Source: Streptomyces albicerus
Lineage (GTDB): Bacteria > Actinomycetota > Actinomycetes > Streptomycetales > Streptomycetaceae
Direction of reading: 5' to 3'
NCBI RefSeq assembly: GCF_008905045.1
Contig: NZ_VWMY01000098.1
Coordinates: 1 to 32,028, forward strand
Length of the DNA stretch: 32,028 bases
Shown here: positions 8,625 through 16,319 of the stretch, one piece after another
Layout of the letters: each line of letters opens with the position of its first letter
How positions within the stretch are numbered: position 1 is the first letter of the stretch
Position numbers and translations under genes: made by a program
Notes under the pieces: generated by a model
The model's input: only the letters and a program-made list of their open reading frames with translations
Database searches by the model: none
What the model was told of the DNA's origin: nothing

Positions 8625-9847
8625 TTGGAGGCCCCCGGCAGCTCCGGACAGTCGCCGACGATCTTGATCATCCGCTCGAGGAGGGGAAGGCTGGGGAGGA
8701 CCGCTTTGGTGTCGTCGGCCGAGGTGACGGGTGCCTGGATGTGGCGGTCGTTCAGGTACTTCGCCAGTTGGTCGCTCATCGAGTCGGCGGTGGCATCTCG
8801 CGGCCGGAAGCCCAGATCCACGGCGCGAGCCTGTAGTTCGGGGTCGCTCGACACCAGTTCACCGAGCCGCTCCCCGTCCTTGGTGAGAGCCACCAACTGG
8901 GGTTCGGTGACAAAACGGGTGTCCGGGTAGAGGAGAACACGGTCGGTGTCGGGCCTGCCCTTCGCCGCCTCGTAGCGGATCTGGTGGGCCAGGTACTGGT
9001 GCTCGTAGAAGACCGCGATCGGAGCGATGCCCTTGCCGTTCGGGGAGAGGTAGGTCTCGGCCATCTCGGAGGCGGGGAGGCCTTGTTCCACCAGCAGCGG
9101 CTTGATCTCCGCGGCGAGCTTCTCCGCCTCTTTCTCGGTGTCCGGCGCGTCGTTCCCCTTCCTCACGAACGCGACGAGACCGAGGTAGGTGCCGCCGGAG
9201 TTGGACTCGCAGATGTTGGAGGTCTGGGCGAGGATCTTGTTGCCGTTCTGCACGCCGTGGTTTTCGATGCCGATGTCCTCGTCATTCCATCGCTTGCCGC
9301 TCGAGGTCAGGTTCAGGAACGCGCCCATGTCGAGCGTGTAGTAGAGCGGCGCGCCGCCAACGCCCTGGCTCTGCTGGGGCGTTGCGATGTCCGCGTCGTC
9401 CAGCGTCTCGGCGTACGCCCGGTAGGTCCCCAGCACGATCGGACTCACGAACGGCCGGTACGTCAGGGCGGGATGGCCCGCCGCCGCCCGGTTCCTCGTG
9501 ATCAGGTCGGCTGCCGGCTGCCCGGAGGGGAACACGACGTCGTACCCCTCGACGTCCTGGTTGGCGATCTCCCGCGATCCCATCCGTGTGATGTGCACGC
9601 GGTAGCCGTGCTTCAGGAGGAGCCGCCGGACTTCGGGGTCCTCGAAGAAGTCCCGCTTGGAAGCCATCTTGGCCTCGATCGTGACGACCCGGTCGAACGG
9701 CATGAGCAGATGACCCGAGGTCAGGAGCAGGACGAGACCGATCACGGGGACCGGGAGCGTGAGGGCCAGTGTGCGGCGCAGGCGGCTGCGCTCGGGTCTG
9801 GTGACGGCTAAACGGGGTTCCTCTGAAACAGCTCTGTTCGCGGGCAC
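8621..9847 (-). CDS. Membrane-anchored substrate-binding-like protein
   Basis: First gene of the operon, 408 residues, starting at GTG 9847 with GGGGGAG about nine bases upstream. A charged cytosolic N-terminus (PERSRLRR) precedes one signal-anchor helix (~24-46, LALTLPVPVIGLVLLLTSG). The rest lies outside the membrane and has solute-binding-protein features: VVTIEAKMASKRDFFEDPEVRRLLLKHGYRVHI resembles the opening strand/helix of an SBP lobe, and GGTYLGLVAFVRKG plus IAVFYEHQYLA resemble the second lobe. No transporter permease or ATPase is adjacent, so it is more likely a sensor or scaffold subunit than a transport receptor. It overlaps the VWA gene by 4 bp. Confidence 0.78.
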   Translation of the reverse strand: MPANRAVSEEPRLAVTRPERSRLRRTLALTLPVPVIGLVLLLTSGHLLMPFDRVVTIEAKMASKRDFFEDPEVRRLLLKHGYRVHITRMGSREIANQDVEGYDVVFPSGQPAADLITRNRAAAGHPALTYRPFVSPIVLGTYRAYAETLDDADIATPQQSQGVGGAPLYYTLDMGAFLNLTSSGKRWNDEDIGIENHGVQNGNKILAQTSNICESNSGGTYLGLVAFVRKGNDAPDTEKEAEKLAAEIKPLLVEQGLPASEMAETYLSPNGKGIAPIAVFYEHQYLAHQIRYEAAKGRPDTDRVLLYPDTRFVTEPQLVALTKDGERLGELVSSDPELQARAVDLGFRPRDATADSMSDQLAKYLNDRHIQAPVTSADDTKAVLPSLPLLERMIKIVGDCPELPGASK

Positions 9848-10006
9848 CGGCGTCTCCCCCTAGTGTGGGGAAGGATTATCAGCGACAGCGATTGCCGTCG
9901 AGCCAACTCACGGCGAATTCGGGTTGAAGCAAGGGTTAATGGCTGGCGCTCCCTACCCATGCCGGCGCCCGGGTTTCATCCAGGATTCAAGGGCTACTCG
10001 CAGGGC

Positions 10007-10300
10007 ATGTCCCCTCATTCTCGCAACGGTGCCAACCAGGCCGGCACGATCATCGCGATCGTCGCCGACATCATGGCCCTGATCCTCGGCCTCTGGATCC
10101 TGATGTACCTGCTGGACGCCAACAGGGCCAACGACTTCGTCCAGTTCATCCACGACGCGGCCCGCTGGCTCGCGGGCTGGTCGCATGATCTGTTCACGTT
10201 CGACGAGCAGTGGGCACGGGTCGTCGCCGGCTACGGTCTCGCAGCCGTCGTGTACCTCTTCATCGGACATGCGATCGCCAACCGTGTGCACCGCCACTGA
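10007..10300 (+). CDS. Small two-TM membrane protein
   Basis: Starting at ATG 10007 the product is 97 residues: a polar N-terminus, a first membrane helix (TIIAIVADIMALILGLWILMYLL, ~14-36), a connecting amphipathic segment with NDFVQFIHDAARWLAGWSHDLFTFDEQWARV, and a second helix (VAGYGLAAVVYLFIGHAIA). The frame extends upstream to 9863, but that part has no homology-like character and contains the promoter region shared with the diverging SBP/VWA operon. An AGGG just before the ATG could serve as a weak ribosome binding site. I recognise it as a conserved actinomycete small membrane protein without known function. It is followed by a strong terminator. Confidence 0.65.
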   Translation: MSPHSRNGANQAGTIIAIVADIMALILGLWILMYLLDANRANDFVQFIHDAARWLAGWSHDLFTFDEQWARVVAGYGLAAVVYLFIGHAIANRVHRH

Positions 10301-10336
10301 CGACGACCGCCCCGGCTGCCAAGGCATGTATCGAAA

Positions 10337-10372
10337 GCGCTGGTCACAGCCGTTGACGGCGGTGACCAGCGC
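10337..10372 (+). terminator. Strong hairpin terminator
   Basis: An 11-bp perfect stem (GCGCTGGTCAC pairing with GTGACCAGCGC) is topped, after one A-G mismatch, by a second perfect 5-bp stem (GCCGT/ACGGC) with a TG loop. It follows the small membrane protein gene by 36 bp. There is no T tract, as usual for Streptomyces terminators. Confidence 0.7.
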
Positions 10373-10452
10373 GGTCGTGCGGCGGTGGCGAGATCATCGC
10401 ACCCGTCCGGCCGGGGAATCGTCCGGCCGATCACTGGGTTGACCAGTCAGTA

Positions 10453-10466
10453 TTCGAGATCTCGAA
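10453..10466. promoter_or_regulatory. Perfect 14-bp palindrome before the VOC gene
   Basis: TTCGAGATCTCGAA is an exact inverted repeat directly abutting the GAAGGAG ribosome binding site of the VOC gene. Its position suggests an operator, though the regulator is unknown; TTGACC lies 8 bp upstream at 10439-10444 and could be a -35 element. Confidence 0.4.
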
Positions 10467-10475
10467 GGAGCCGGC

Positions 10476-10880
10476 ATGACCAACGAACCCGCCGTGCGTG
10501 AACTCCGCTTGGTGGTCACGGCAGCCGACTACGATGCGGCGCTGCACTTCTACCGCGACGTCCTCGGCCTGACCGAGCGCGGCGCGTTCGCCTCTCCCGA
10601 TGGACGGGTCACCATCCTTGACGCCGGTCGGGCCACCTTGGAGCTGACTGATCCAAACCACGCTGTCTTCATCGACGAAGTCGAGGTCGGGCGGCGAGTA
10701 GCCGGCCACATTCGCGTTGCCTTCCAGGTCGACGACTCCGCCGCCACAACGTCGAAGCTGGCCGCCGCCGGAGCTCAGGTGATCGCCGAGCCGACGCGCA
10801 CCCCTTGGAACTCACTCAACTCGCGGCTTGAGGCACCGGGCGCTCTCCAGCTGACTCTCTTCACCGAGCTTGACGATTAG
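10476..10880 (+). CDS. VOC (glyoxalase/bleomycin-resistance fold) protein
   Basis: A 134-residue protein of the vicinal-oxygen-chelate superfamily. The paired beta-alpha-beta-beta-beta units are visible: ELRLVVTAADYDAALHFYRDVLGL, then GRVTILDAGRATLELTDP in the first half, and HIRVAFQVDDSAATTSKLAAAGAQVIAEP followed by APGALQLTLFTE in the second. The length is that of single-domain members, which work as dimers and include glyoxalases, dioxygenases and drug-binding proteins. The specific reaction cannot be told. ATG 10476 has a clear GAAGGAG. The gene is isolated and converges with a lipoprotein gene 23 bp away. Confidence 0.88.
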   Translation: MTNEPAVRELRLVVTAADYDAALHFYRDVLGLTERGAFASPDGRVTILDAGRATLELTDPNHAVFIDEVEVGRRVAGHIRVAFQVDDSAATTSKLAAAGAQVIAEPTRTPWNSLNSRLEAPGALQLTLFTELDD

Positions 10881-10903
10881 GCGTTGCACTTTGCCGGCAG
10901 GCC

Positions 10904-11476
10904 TCAGCAGCCCGCCTCGACGCCGCTGTTCACGAACGAGTCGATGTTGATCGAGTAGCCGGCCCCGGTGGTGAGGTCGGGGCGGCTTCCGTGACCGTCC
11001 TCCTCGAGGCGCTCGGCGGTGAGGAAGACGATCTGCAGGACCATTTTCTCTCTGGCGAAGCACAGGTCGTCGGGCAAGGCGTCGGGGCCCGGAGTCCATC
11101 CGTCCCGTGCCGCCGCGGTCCGGTAATGCGCGGCCACTTCGGCCCGCGTGCCGGGAAAGGCGTATGTCCGACCGGCGTACACCGAGACATCGCCGCTGTC
11201 CGCCCAGCAGCCGGCGTCGACCTCCTCGAAGCCCCGGGCGACGGTGGCCCCGGCGGGGCGGGAGCCGAGGATGTCGAGCGCCGCCATCTCCTTCACCCGG
11301 GCGTCGGTCCCCTCACAGTCCCGGGCGAGATCCACCAGCGCGCAGCCAGTGAGTGTCGCGGCCGCGAGCGCGGTCGACAGGAGCAGGGATATCGGGCGGG
11401 TGACACCTGTCCGCAGGGGCAAAGCGGGCTCCAGAGTGAAGGCCGGGGCGGAGGGGCCGCCGGACGAAAGAGTCAT
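10904..11476 (-). CDS. Putative lipoprotein
   Basis: The product has a hydrophobic export segment (RPISLLLSTALAAATLTGC) ending in a lipobox LTGC, so it should be lipidated and anchored outside the membrane. The mature part, about 145 residues, has several cysteines (CEGTD, GCWADS, LCFAREK, EAGC) that could form disulfides, and no recognisable domain. The start is ambiguous: ATG 11476 (used here), GTG 11500, or TTG 11422, the last having GGAG six bases upstream and giving the most normal signal-peptide length. It lies 72 bp downstream of, and in the same direction as, the glycosyltransferase operon and may be read with it. Confidence 0.7.
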   Translation of the reverse strand: MTLSSGGPSAPAFTLEPALPLRTGVTRPISLLLSTALAAATLTGCALVDLARDCEGTDARVKEMAALDILGSRPAGATVARGFEEVDAGCWADSGDVSVYAGRTYAFPGTRAEVAAHYRTAAARDGWTPGPDALPDDLCFAREKMVLQIVFLTAERLEEDGHGSRPDLTTGAGYSINIDSFVNSGVEAGC

Positions 11477-11572
11477 CCGTGCCGGCTCCGGAGCGGGCAC
11501 GGCCCAGTTCTACCAAGCAGCCGTCACCCTCGCATCGCTCCTGATGTGAGCGTGACGCTGTGACGACAACTC

Positions 11573-12643
11573 CTAGGAGCAGCAGTCGGGGTCCAGGCCC
11601 GTCGGCAGGCGGTCGCCGCTGAAGACCGCGCATGTCGCCTCGTCGCCGCCGAGGGCGGCGACGGCGAGGAGCAGGGAGCCCGCGGTCCAGGAGGTGAGCT
11701 CCTCGGGCCAGACCGCCTCGGCGTCGAAGACGTAGCCCGTCCAGTACAGGCCGGTTCGCGCATCCCGCAGGTGTTGGATCGACTGGAGGATCTCCAGGGC
11801 CCGGTCGGACTCACCCACGGCCCAGAGCGCCAGGGCGAGTTCGGCGGACTCGCCGCCCGTCACCCATGGGTTGGGGACGACGCACCGTACGCCGAGCCCC
11901 GGGACGACGAAACGGTCCCAGCCCTTCTCTATGCGTTCCACCGCCTCGGTGCCCGTGAGCGCGCCGCCCAGCACCGGGTAGTACCAGTCCATCGAGTAAC
12001 GGTCCTTGTCGAGGAACCGCTCGGGATGCCGGCGTATCGCGTGGCGCAGTGCGCCCACCGCCAACTCCCAGTCGGGCTGCGGCTCTTCGCGCTCCTCGGC
12101 GATGGCGAGCGCGCAGCGCAGGGCGTGGTGGATCGATGAACTCCCGGTCAGCAGCGCGTCGCCCACGGCCGTGCCGTCGTCCTCGCGTTTCCAGCCGATC
12201 TGTCCGCCCGGCTGCTGGAGTTCGAGGACGTACTCCATCGCCGCGTACACCGTCGGCCACATCCGGTCCAGGAACGTGTCGTCGCCGGTCGCCAGGTAGT
12301 GGTGCCAGGTGCCGACGGCTATGTATGCGCAGAAGTTGGTCTCGCGGCCGCGGTCGGTGACGTCGTCGAAGGCCCCGTCGGCGTAGGCCGCGTACCAGGA
12401 GCCGTCGTCGTTCTGATGCCGGGCCAGCCACTCGTACGCCCGCCCGGCGGCGTCGTGCTCGCCGGCCGCGTCCAACGCCATGGCGGCCTCGGTGTGGTCC
12501 CACGGGTCGAGGTGGTGCCCGCGGAACCACGGTATGGCGCCGTCCGCGCGCTGCACGGCCAGGATGCCCCGGACGGTCTGCGCGGCCTGTTCCGCGGTGA
12601 GCACCCCGGTCAGGACGAGGTGTTCGGTACGCGGTGTGGTCAC
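11573..12643 (-). CDS. Alpha/alpha-barrel protein ('prenyltransferase'-type annotation)
   Basis: A 356-residue soluble protein built of helical hairpin repeats with Trp/Gly-rich turns, e.g. AQTVRGILAVQRADGAIPWFRG, DPWDHTEAAMALDAAG, YEWLARHQNDDGSWY and ELTSWTAGSLLLAV. This is the (alpha/alpha)6-barrel class shared by glycoside hydrolases of the six-hairpin type and squalene/prenyl enzymes; databases often call such proteins prenyltransferases, but the catalytic motif DXDD of cyclases is not seen, and next to a glycosyltransferase a carbohydrate role is more likely (inference). GTG 12643 forms a GTGA overlap with the methyltransferase stop. It is the last gene of a three-gene operon and ends in DPDCCS. 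Confidence 0.78.
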   Translation of the reverse strand: MTTPRTEHLVLTGVLTAEQAAQTVRGILAVQRADGAIPWFRGHHLDPWDHTEAAMALDAAGEHDAAGRAYEWLARHQNDDGSWYAAYADGAFDDVTDRGRETNFCAYIAVGTWHHYLATGDDTFLDRMWPTVYAAMEYVLELQQPGGQIGWKREDDGTAVGDALLTGSSSIHHALRCALAIAEEREEPQPDWELAVGALRHAIRRHPERFLDKDRYSMDWYYPVLGGALTGTEAVERIEKGWDRFVVPGLGVRCVVPNPWVTGGESAELALALWAVGESDRALEILQSIQHLRDARTGLYWTGYVFDAEAVWPEELTSWTAGSLLLAVAALGGDEATCAVFSGDRLPTGLDPDCCS

Positions 12644-13395
12644 GAAGCGTCCACCGCGGCGTCGTCGGCAAGGCCGGCGGGCAGGTGCGGTTTGGTCGCG
12701 TACGCCACGAAGCTCTTGCCGATCAGCGGGTTCAGCGCCTGCTCGGCGACCCGGGTCGCGAGGGGCTTCTTCATGATGTCCCAGACCAGGAGCTTGTGGT
12801 ACGCCCGCACCGGCAGCGCCTTGTCGTTGTCGACGCCGAACGCGCACTTCAGCCACCAGTAGGGCGAGTGGAGGGCGTGCGCGTGGTGGGTGCCGTACGG
12901 CCGGAGGCCCGCTTCCCTGATCCTGGCAAGGAGTTCGTCCGCCTTGTAGATGCGGATGTGGCCGCCCTCGACCTCGTGGTACGCGTCGGACAGCGTCCAG
13001 CAGACCTTCTCGGGCCCGTAGCGCGGGACGGTGATGGCTATCCGCCCGCCGGGCTTGAGCACGCGGACCATCTCGGCGAGTACGCCCTTGTCGTCCGGGA
13101 TGTGCTCCATCACCTCGGAGATGATGACGACGTCGAACGACTCGTCGGGGAAGGGGAGTTGGAGTGCGTCGCCCTCCATGGCGGTGGCGGTGGCGCCCTC
13201 CGGTGCCTCACCCGCCTCCTTCATGGCGGCGAACCACTTGGCGACCTCGCGGATCTCCTCGGCGTTCTGGTCCAGCGCGACGACCTGGGCGCCGCGCCGG
13301 TAGCACTCGAAGGCGTGGCGTCCTGCCCCGCACCCGAGATCCAGCACACGGTCCCCCGGGGCGAGCGGGAACCGGGAGAAGTCGACGGTCAGCAC
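12640..13395 (-). CDS. Class I SAM-dependent methyltransferase
   Basis: A 251-residue Rossmann-fold methyltransferase. Motif I is VLDLGCGAGRHAFE (residues ~18-31), the acidic end of strand 2 is VVALDQN, motif II is GDALQLPFPDESFDVVIISEVMEHI, and motif III is VLKPGGRIAITVP. The C-terminal ~90 residues are an extra helical cap (HHAHALHSPYWWLKCAF, KLLVWDIMKKP) that would shape the acceptor site. The substrate is unknown; its place between a glycosyltransferase and a barrel protein suggests methylation of a glycosylated metabolite or lipid. GTG 13395 lies inside the end of the glycosyltransferase gene (7-bp overlap), so the genes are translationally coupled. Confidence 0.88.
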   Translation of the reverse strand: MLTVDFSRFPLAPGDRVLDLGCGAGRHAFECYRRGAQVVALDQNAEEIREVAKWFAAMKEAGEAPEGATATAMEGDALQLPFPDESFDVVIISEVMEHIPDDKGVLAEMVRVLKPGGRIAITVPRYGPEKVCWTLSDAYHEVEGGHIRIYKADELLARIREAGLRPYGTHHAHALHSPYWWLKCAFGVDNDKALPVRAYHKLLVWDIMKKPLATRVAEQALNPLIGKSFVAYATKPHLPAGLADDAAVDAS

Positions 13396-14957
13396 GTGGC
13401 CCTGCTTTCACGGTGGGGGGTGTCGATGGGGGTGGTGGGGGCCGTGTCCGCAGGAGTGGCGGGTGCTGCCACGTCCACTGGGGTGTCGGGGGCCACGTCC
13501 ACGTCTTGTGGGGCCGCGGAGCGGCCGGGATTCGGGGGCGCGGAGCGGTCAACGCTTGCCGCGGAGCGGCTCTTGACCTCGGCCGCGGAGTGGTCGGTGC
13601 CGGCCGGGGAGCGGTCGACGCCTGGCGCCGAGTGACTCTCGGCTCCGCCCGCGGAGCGGGCGATCGCCTCCCGGTAGCGGGCCACCGTGCCCTCCGCGGC
13701 CTTGGCCCATGTGAACCGCTCCAGCACGCGCGCCCGTCCGGCGGAACCGAGCCGTACCCGCAGCCCGGGGTCGCCCAGCAGCCTGCTGAGCCCGGCGGCC
13801 AGCGCCCCCGCGTCGCCGGGCGGCACGGCCACACAGGTCTCGCCGTCCGGACCCGTGACCTCCGGGATGGCTCCGCCGGTCGTGGCCACGAGTGGCGTAC
13901 CCGTCGCCATCGCCTCGGCGGCCGGCAACGAGAACCCCTCGTACAGGGAAGGCACGCAGGCGACTTCGGCGGACCGTACGAGGTCGACGAGTTCTTCGTC
14001 CGAGATGCCCTTCACGAACTCGACGGCGCCTTCGAGGCCGTACCGCTCGATGAGTTGGGCGACCGGTCCGTCCTCGGCACGCTTGCCGACCACGACGAGG
14101 TGGGCGGCGGGGTGCTCGGTGCGGACCTTGGCGAGCGCCTCGACGAGGAAGACGAGGCCCTTCAGGGGGACGTCCGCGCTGGACGTGGTGACGATCCGGC
14201 CGGGGACCTGCGCTACGGACGGATCCGGCGAGAACAGGTCGGTGTCGGCGCCGATGTGGACGACGTGGATGCGGTCGTCGCGTACGCCGAGGTGGTCGAC
14301 GATCTCCTGGCGGGACGTGCCGGAGACGGTGAGGACGGACGGGAGGCGGCGCGCGACGCGCTTCTGCATACGCGTGAAGCCGTACCAGCGGCGTACGGAC
14401 GCCCGTCGGCGCCAGCCGTCGGCGGCGTCCAGCTCCAACTGGCGGTCCACGGTGATGGGGTGGTGGATGGTGGTGACCAGAGGCGCACCCACGTCCCCCA
14501 ACAGCCCGTACCCGAGCGTCTGGTTGTCGTGCACGACGTCGAAGTCGCCTTGCCTGGCGCGCAGATGGCGGCGGGCCCGCAGGGAGAACGTCAGCGGCTC
14601 GGGGAAGCCGCCGGTCCACATCGTGCCGACCTCGAGGGCGTCGATCCAGTCGCGGTACTCGCCGGGCTTCGGGGTGCGAAAGGGGTCCGGGTGGCGGTAC
14701 AGGTCGAGGCTGGGCAGCTCGGTGAGGGAGAGCCGGCCCGGGCCCTCGCCCTCGTCGAGCACGGGGTACGGCTGGGAGCCGATGACCTCGACCTGGTGGC
14801 CGAGGCGGGCGAGCTCGCGTGAGAGGTGCCGTACGTAGACGCCCTGGCCGCCGCAGAACGGGTTCCCTTTATAGGTGAGGAGCGCGATGCGCAGCCGTCG
14901 GTCGCCGTCGGCGGCCGAGTCCTCCTGGGAGCCGACATCCATGGCCTCACGGGTCAC
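13389..14957 (-). CDS. GT4-family glycosyltransferase with repetitive C-terminal tail
   Basis: A GT-B glycosyltransferase: N-terminal acceptor lobe (RLRIALLTYKGNPFCGGQGVYVRHLSRELARLGHQVEVIG), then the donor lobe with IVTTSSADVPLKGL, HLVVVGKR and the family's E-x7-E region in PSLYEGFSLPAAEAMATGTPLVAT. Such enzymes transfer a sugar from a nucleotide-sugar with retention of configuration. GTG 14957, preceded by AAGGGGG, gives 522 residues; ATG 14942 is an alternative. The last ~85 residues are a low-complexity Ser/Asp/Pro/Ala tail with recurring RSA/DRS units, encoded by spaced copies of GCGGAGCGG (13510-13670). The tail is unlikely to be catalytic. First gene of the operon, next to a KstR-like operator 55 bp upstream. 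Confidence 0.88.
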   Translation of the reverse strand: MTREAMDVGSQEDSAADGDRRLRIALLTYKGNPFCGGQGVYVRHLSRELARLGHQVEVIGSQPYPVLDEGEGPGRLSLTELPSLDLYRHPDPFRTPKPGEYRDWIDALEVGTMWTGGFPEPLTFSLRARRHLRARQGDFDVVHDNQTLGYGLLGDVGAPLVTTIHHPITVDRQLELDAADGWRRRASVRRWYGFTRMQKRVARRLPSVLTVSGTSRQEIVDHLGVRDDRIHVVHIGADTDLFSPDPSVAQVPGRIVTTSSADVPLKGLVFLVEALAKVRTEHPAAHLVVVGKRAEDGPVAQLIERYGLEGAVEFVKGISDEELVDLVRSAEVACVPSLYEGFSLPAAEAMATGTPLVATTGGAIPEVTGPDGETCVAVPPGDAGALAAGLSRLLGDPGLRVRLGSAGRARVLERFTWAKAAEGTVARYREAIARSAGGAESHSAPGVDRSPAGTDHSAAEVKSRSAASVDRSAPPNPGRSAAPQDVDVAPDTPVDVAAPATPADTAPTTPIDTPHRESRATC

Positions 14958-15011
14958 TCTCGGCCCCCTTCTTCCAGCACGTTCCCGCGAGATTACTTCG
15001 GGACGGTAATC

Positions 15012-15025
15012 TAGAACAAGTTTCA
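15012..15025. promoter_or_regulatory. KstR-like operator between GT operon and regulator
   Basis: TAGAACAAGTTTCA matches the published KstR consensus TNNAACNNGTTNNA at every fixed position. It lies 55 bp before the glycosyltransferase start and 153 bp before the kstR-like gene, so it could control either or both (autoregulation is usual for KstR). Confidence 0.6.
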
Positions 15026-15177
15026 GACTTGATCGTTCAGGGAGCACTGAATGTACCGGCAGGTAGCCCCCCTGTGAGCCGTGGATCGGGTGATTCACGC
15101 CACGGCGAGGCCCTACCCTGCTGTCGCCCCACACCCTGCTGAACCCTCTGTCGCACGAACGTCACGGAACGGGATCC

Positions 15178-15849
15178 ATGTCTGCGGAAGCCAAGACTCC
15201 GGCGAAGGCCGCGCAGCCGGCGGTACGGGCCGCGCAGCCGGTCACTCCTCCGCTCACCGAGCGTCAGGAGGCGCGACGGCGGCGCATCCTGCACGCGAGC
15301 GCGCAGCTGGCGAGCCGGGGCGGCTTCGACGCGGTGCAGATGCGGGAGGTCGCGGAGTCCTCGCAGGTGGCTCTCGGCACGCTCTACCGCTATTTCCCGT
15401 CCAAGGTGCATCTGCTGGTCGCGACGATGCAGGACCAGCTGGCGCACATGCACGGGACGCTCCGCAAGAAGCCGCCGGCGGGCGACACGGCGGCGGAGCG
15501 GGTGGCGGAGACCCTGATGCGGGCCTTCCGCGCGCTCCAGCGCGAGCCGCATCTCGCCGACGCCATGGTCCGCGCCCTCACGTTCACCGACCGCAGTGTC
15601 AGCCCGGAGGTCGATCAGGTCTCCCGCCAGACCACGGTGATCATCCTGGACGCGATGGGCCTGGACGATCCCACTCCCGCCCAGCTCTCGGCGGTACGCG
15701 TCATCGAGCACACCTGGCACTCGGCCCTCATCACCTGGCTCTCGGGCCGCGCGTCCATCGCCCAGGTCAAGATCGACATCGAGACGGTCTGCCGGCTGAT
15801 CGACCTGACGGACCCGGGCCAGGGCGCTCCGCTGGAGGTGCCGCGATAG
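15178..15849 (+). CDS. kstR: TetR-family regulator, KstR-like
   Basis: A 223-residue TetR repressor. After a disordered Ala/Pro tail (1-25), the DNA-binding domain (~28-85) reads RRRRILHASAQLASRGG, then AVQMREVAESSQVALGTLYRYFPSKVHLLV, nearly the same wording as mycobacterial KstR, the repressor of sterol/cholesterol degradation genes, which responds to a CoA thioester of a sterol side-chain intermediate. The ligand domain keeps features such as EPHLADAMVRAL and SPEVDQV and a late WLSGRAS. The nearby KstR-type sites before this gene and before the MBL gene support the call. In Streptomyces the physiological ligand may differ. No strong ribosome binding site is seen before ATG 15178. Confidence 0.82.
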   Translation: MSAEAKTPAKAAQPAVRAAQPVTPPLTERQEARRRRILHASAQLASRGGFDAVQMREVAESSQVALGTLYRYFPSKVHLLVATMQDQLAHMHGTLRKKPPAGDTAAERVAETLMRAFRALQREPHLADAMVRALTFTDRSVSPEVDQVSRQTTVIILDAMGLDDPTPAQLSAVRVIEHTWHSALITWLSGRASIAQVKIDIETVCRLIDLTDPGQGAPLEVPR

Positions 15850-15852
15850 TCC

Positions 15853-15946
15853 GTCGATCGGCTGCGGGGCCGTCGTGGCTGGTCGCGCCCCGCGGCGGAG
15901 CCGCATATCGATACAGCCCCGAGCCCCTTCAGGGCGCTGCTGAACC
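15853..15946 (-). repeat. Streptomyces-type intergenic repeat/terminator
   Basis: Read on the minus strand it runs from GTTCAGCAGCGCCCTGAAG through CGCGACCAGCCACGACGG to CCGCAGCCGATCGACGG, the wording of a repeat found many times between convergent genes in Streptomyces chromosomes. It contains two short hairpins (GCGGC/GCCGC at 15892-15904 and AGCCCC/GGGCGCT around 15929-15945). It starts only 3 bp after the kstR-like stop and probably serves as terminator. Confidence 0.65.
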
Positions 15947-16037
15947 GCAGTCGACTTCACCAAGGCCGCTTAGCCGCGGGCACGCAAAACACCGCTACGA
16001 GCGCACGAAAAGCCGTTGCGGGCACACGAAGGACCTA

Positions 16038-16165
16038 CGAGACGGGTTCCCTTCGCCGGTATTACCCGGATCAGGTGCTAGGGGTCGCCTTCCGGCCCAA
16101 CTACTGCCTTCCGGCCTCTCAGCCCGACCGTCGACGTCGGCCCCAGCGGATGCCTAAGCGTCTCG
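16038..16165 (-). ncRNA. TPP (THI-element) riboswitch, orphan
   Basis: The minus strand carries all conserved parts of the thiamine-pyrophosphate aptamer: GGGCTGAGAGG (around 16114-16124), CACCTGATCCGGGTAAT (16061-16077) and ACCGGCGAAGGGAA (about 16047-16061). The closing P1 helix is seen as CGAGACG (16159-16165 complement) pairing exactly with CGTCTCG (16038-16044 complement). A P3-type hairpin CCGAC/GTCGG precedes CTGAGAG. TPP riboswitches normally sit in the leader of thiamine biosynthesis or transport genes. Here no minus-strand gene follows: the next DNA is the intergenic repeat and then the kstR-like gene in the opposite direction. Upstream on the same strand is the ferredoxin gene. Confidence 0.9.
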
Positions 16166-16319
16166 CCAAAGTCGGCTACTCCGGTCGAACTCCCTCACTC
16201 GTCCCGTAGGCCTACCTCAATAATAGAACGTCTGCCCGTGGATGGAACCCCCTCAATAGGACTTTTTGGGGCGTCCTGCTCCTCGCGTGGGAACGGCCCA
16301 CTCCTCGCGCCGGAACGGC

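Noticed and set aside
12634..14838. Long plus-strand frames opposite the glycosyltransferase operon
   Set aside because: They are antisense shadows; the minus-strand products have clear catalytic motifs.
15037..15963. Minus-strand 308-codon frame after the TPP riboswitch
   Set aside because: It is the reverse shadow of the kstR-like gene; Arg/Leu/Gly-rich composition, no family features and no ribosome binding site.
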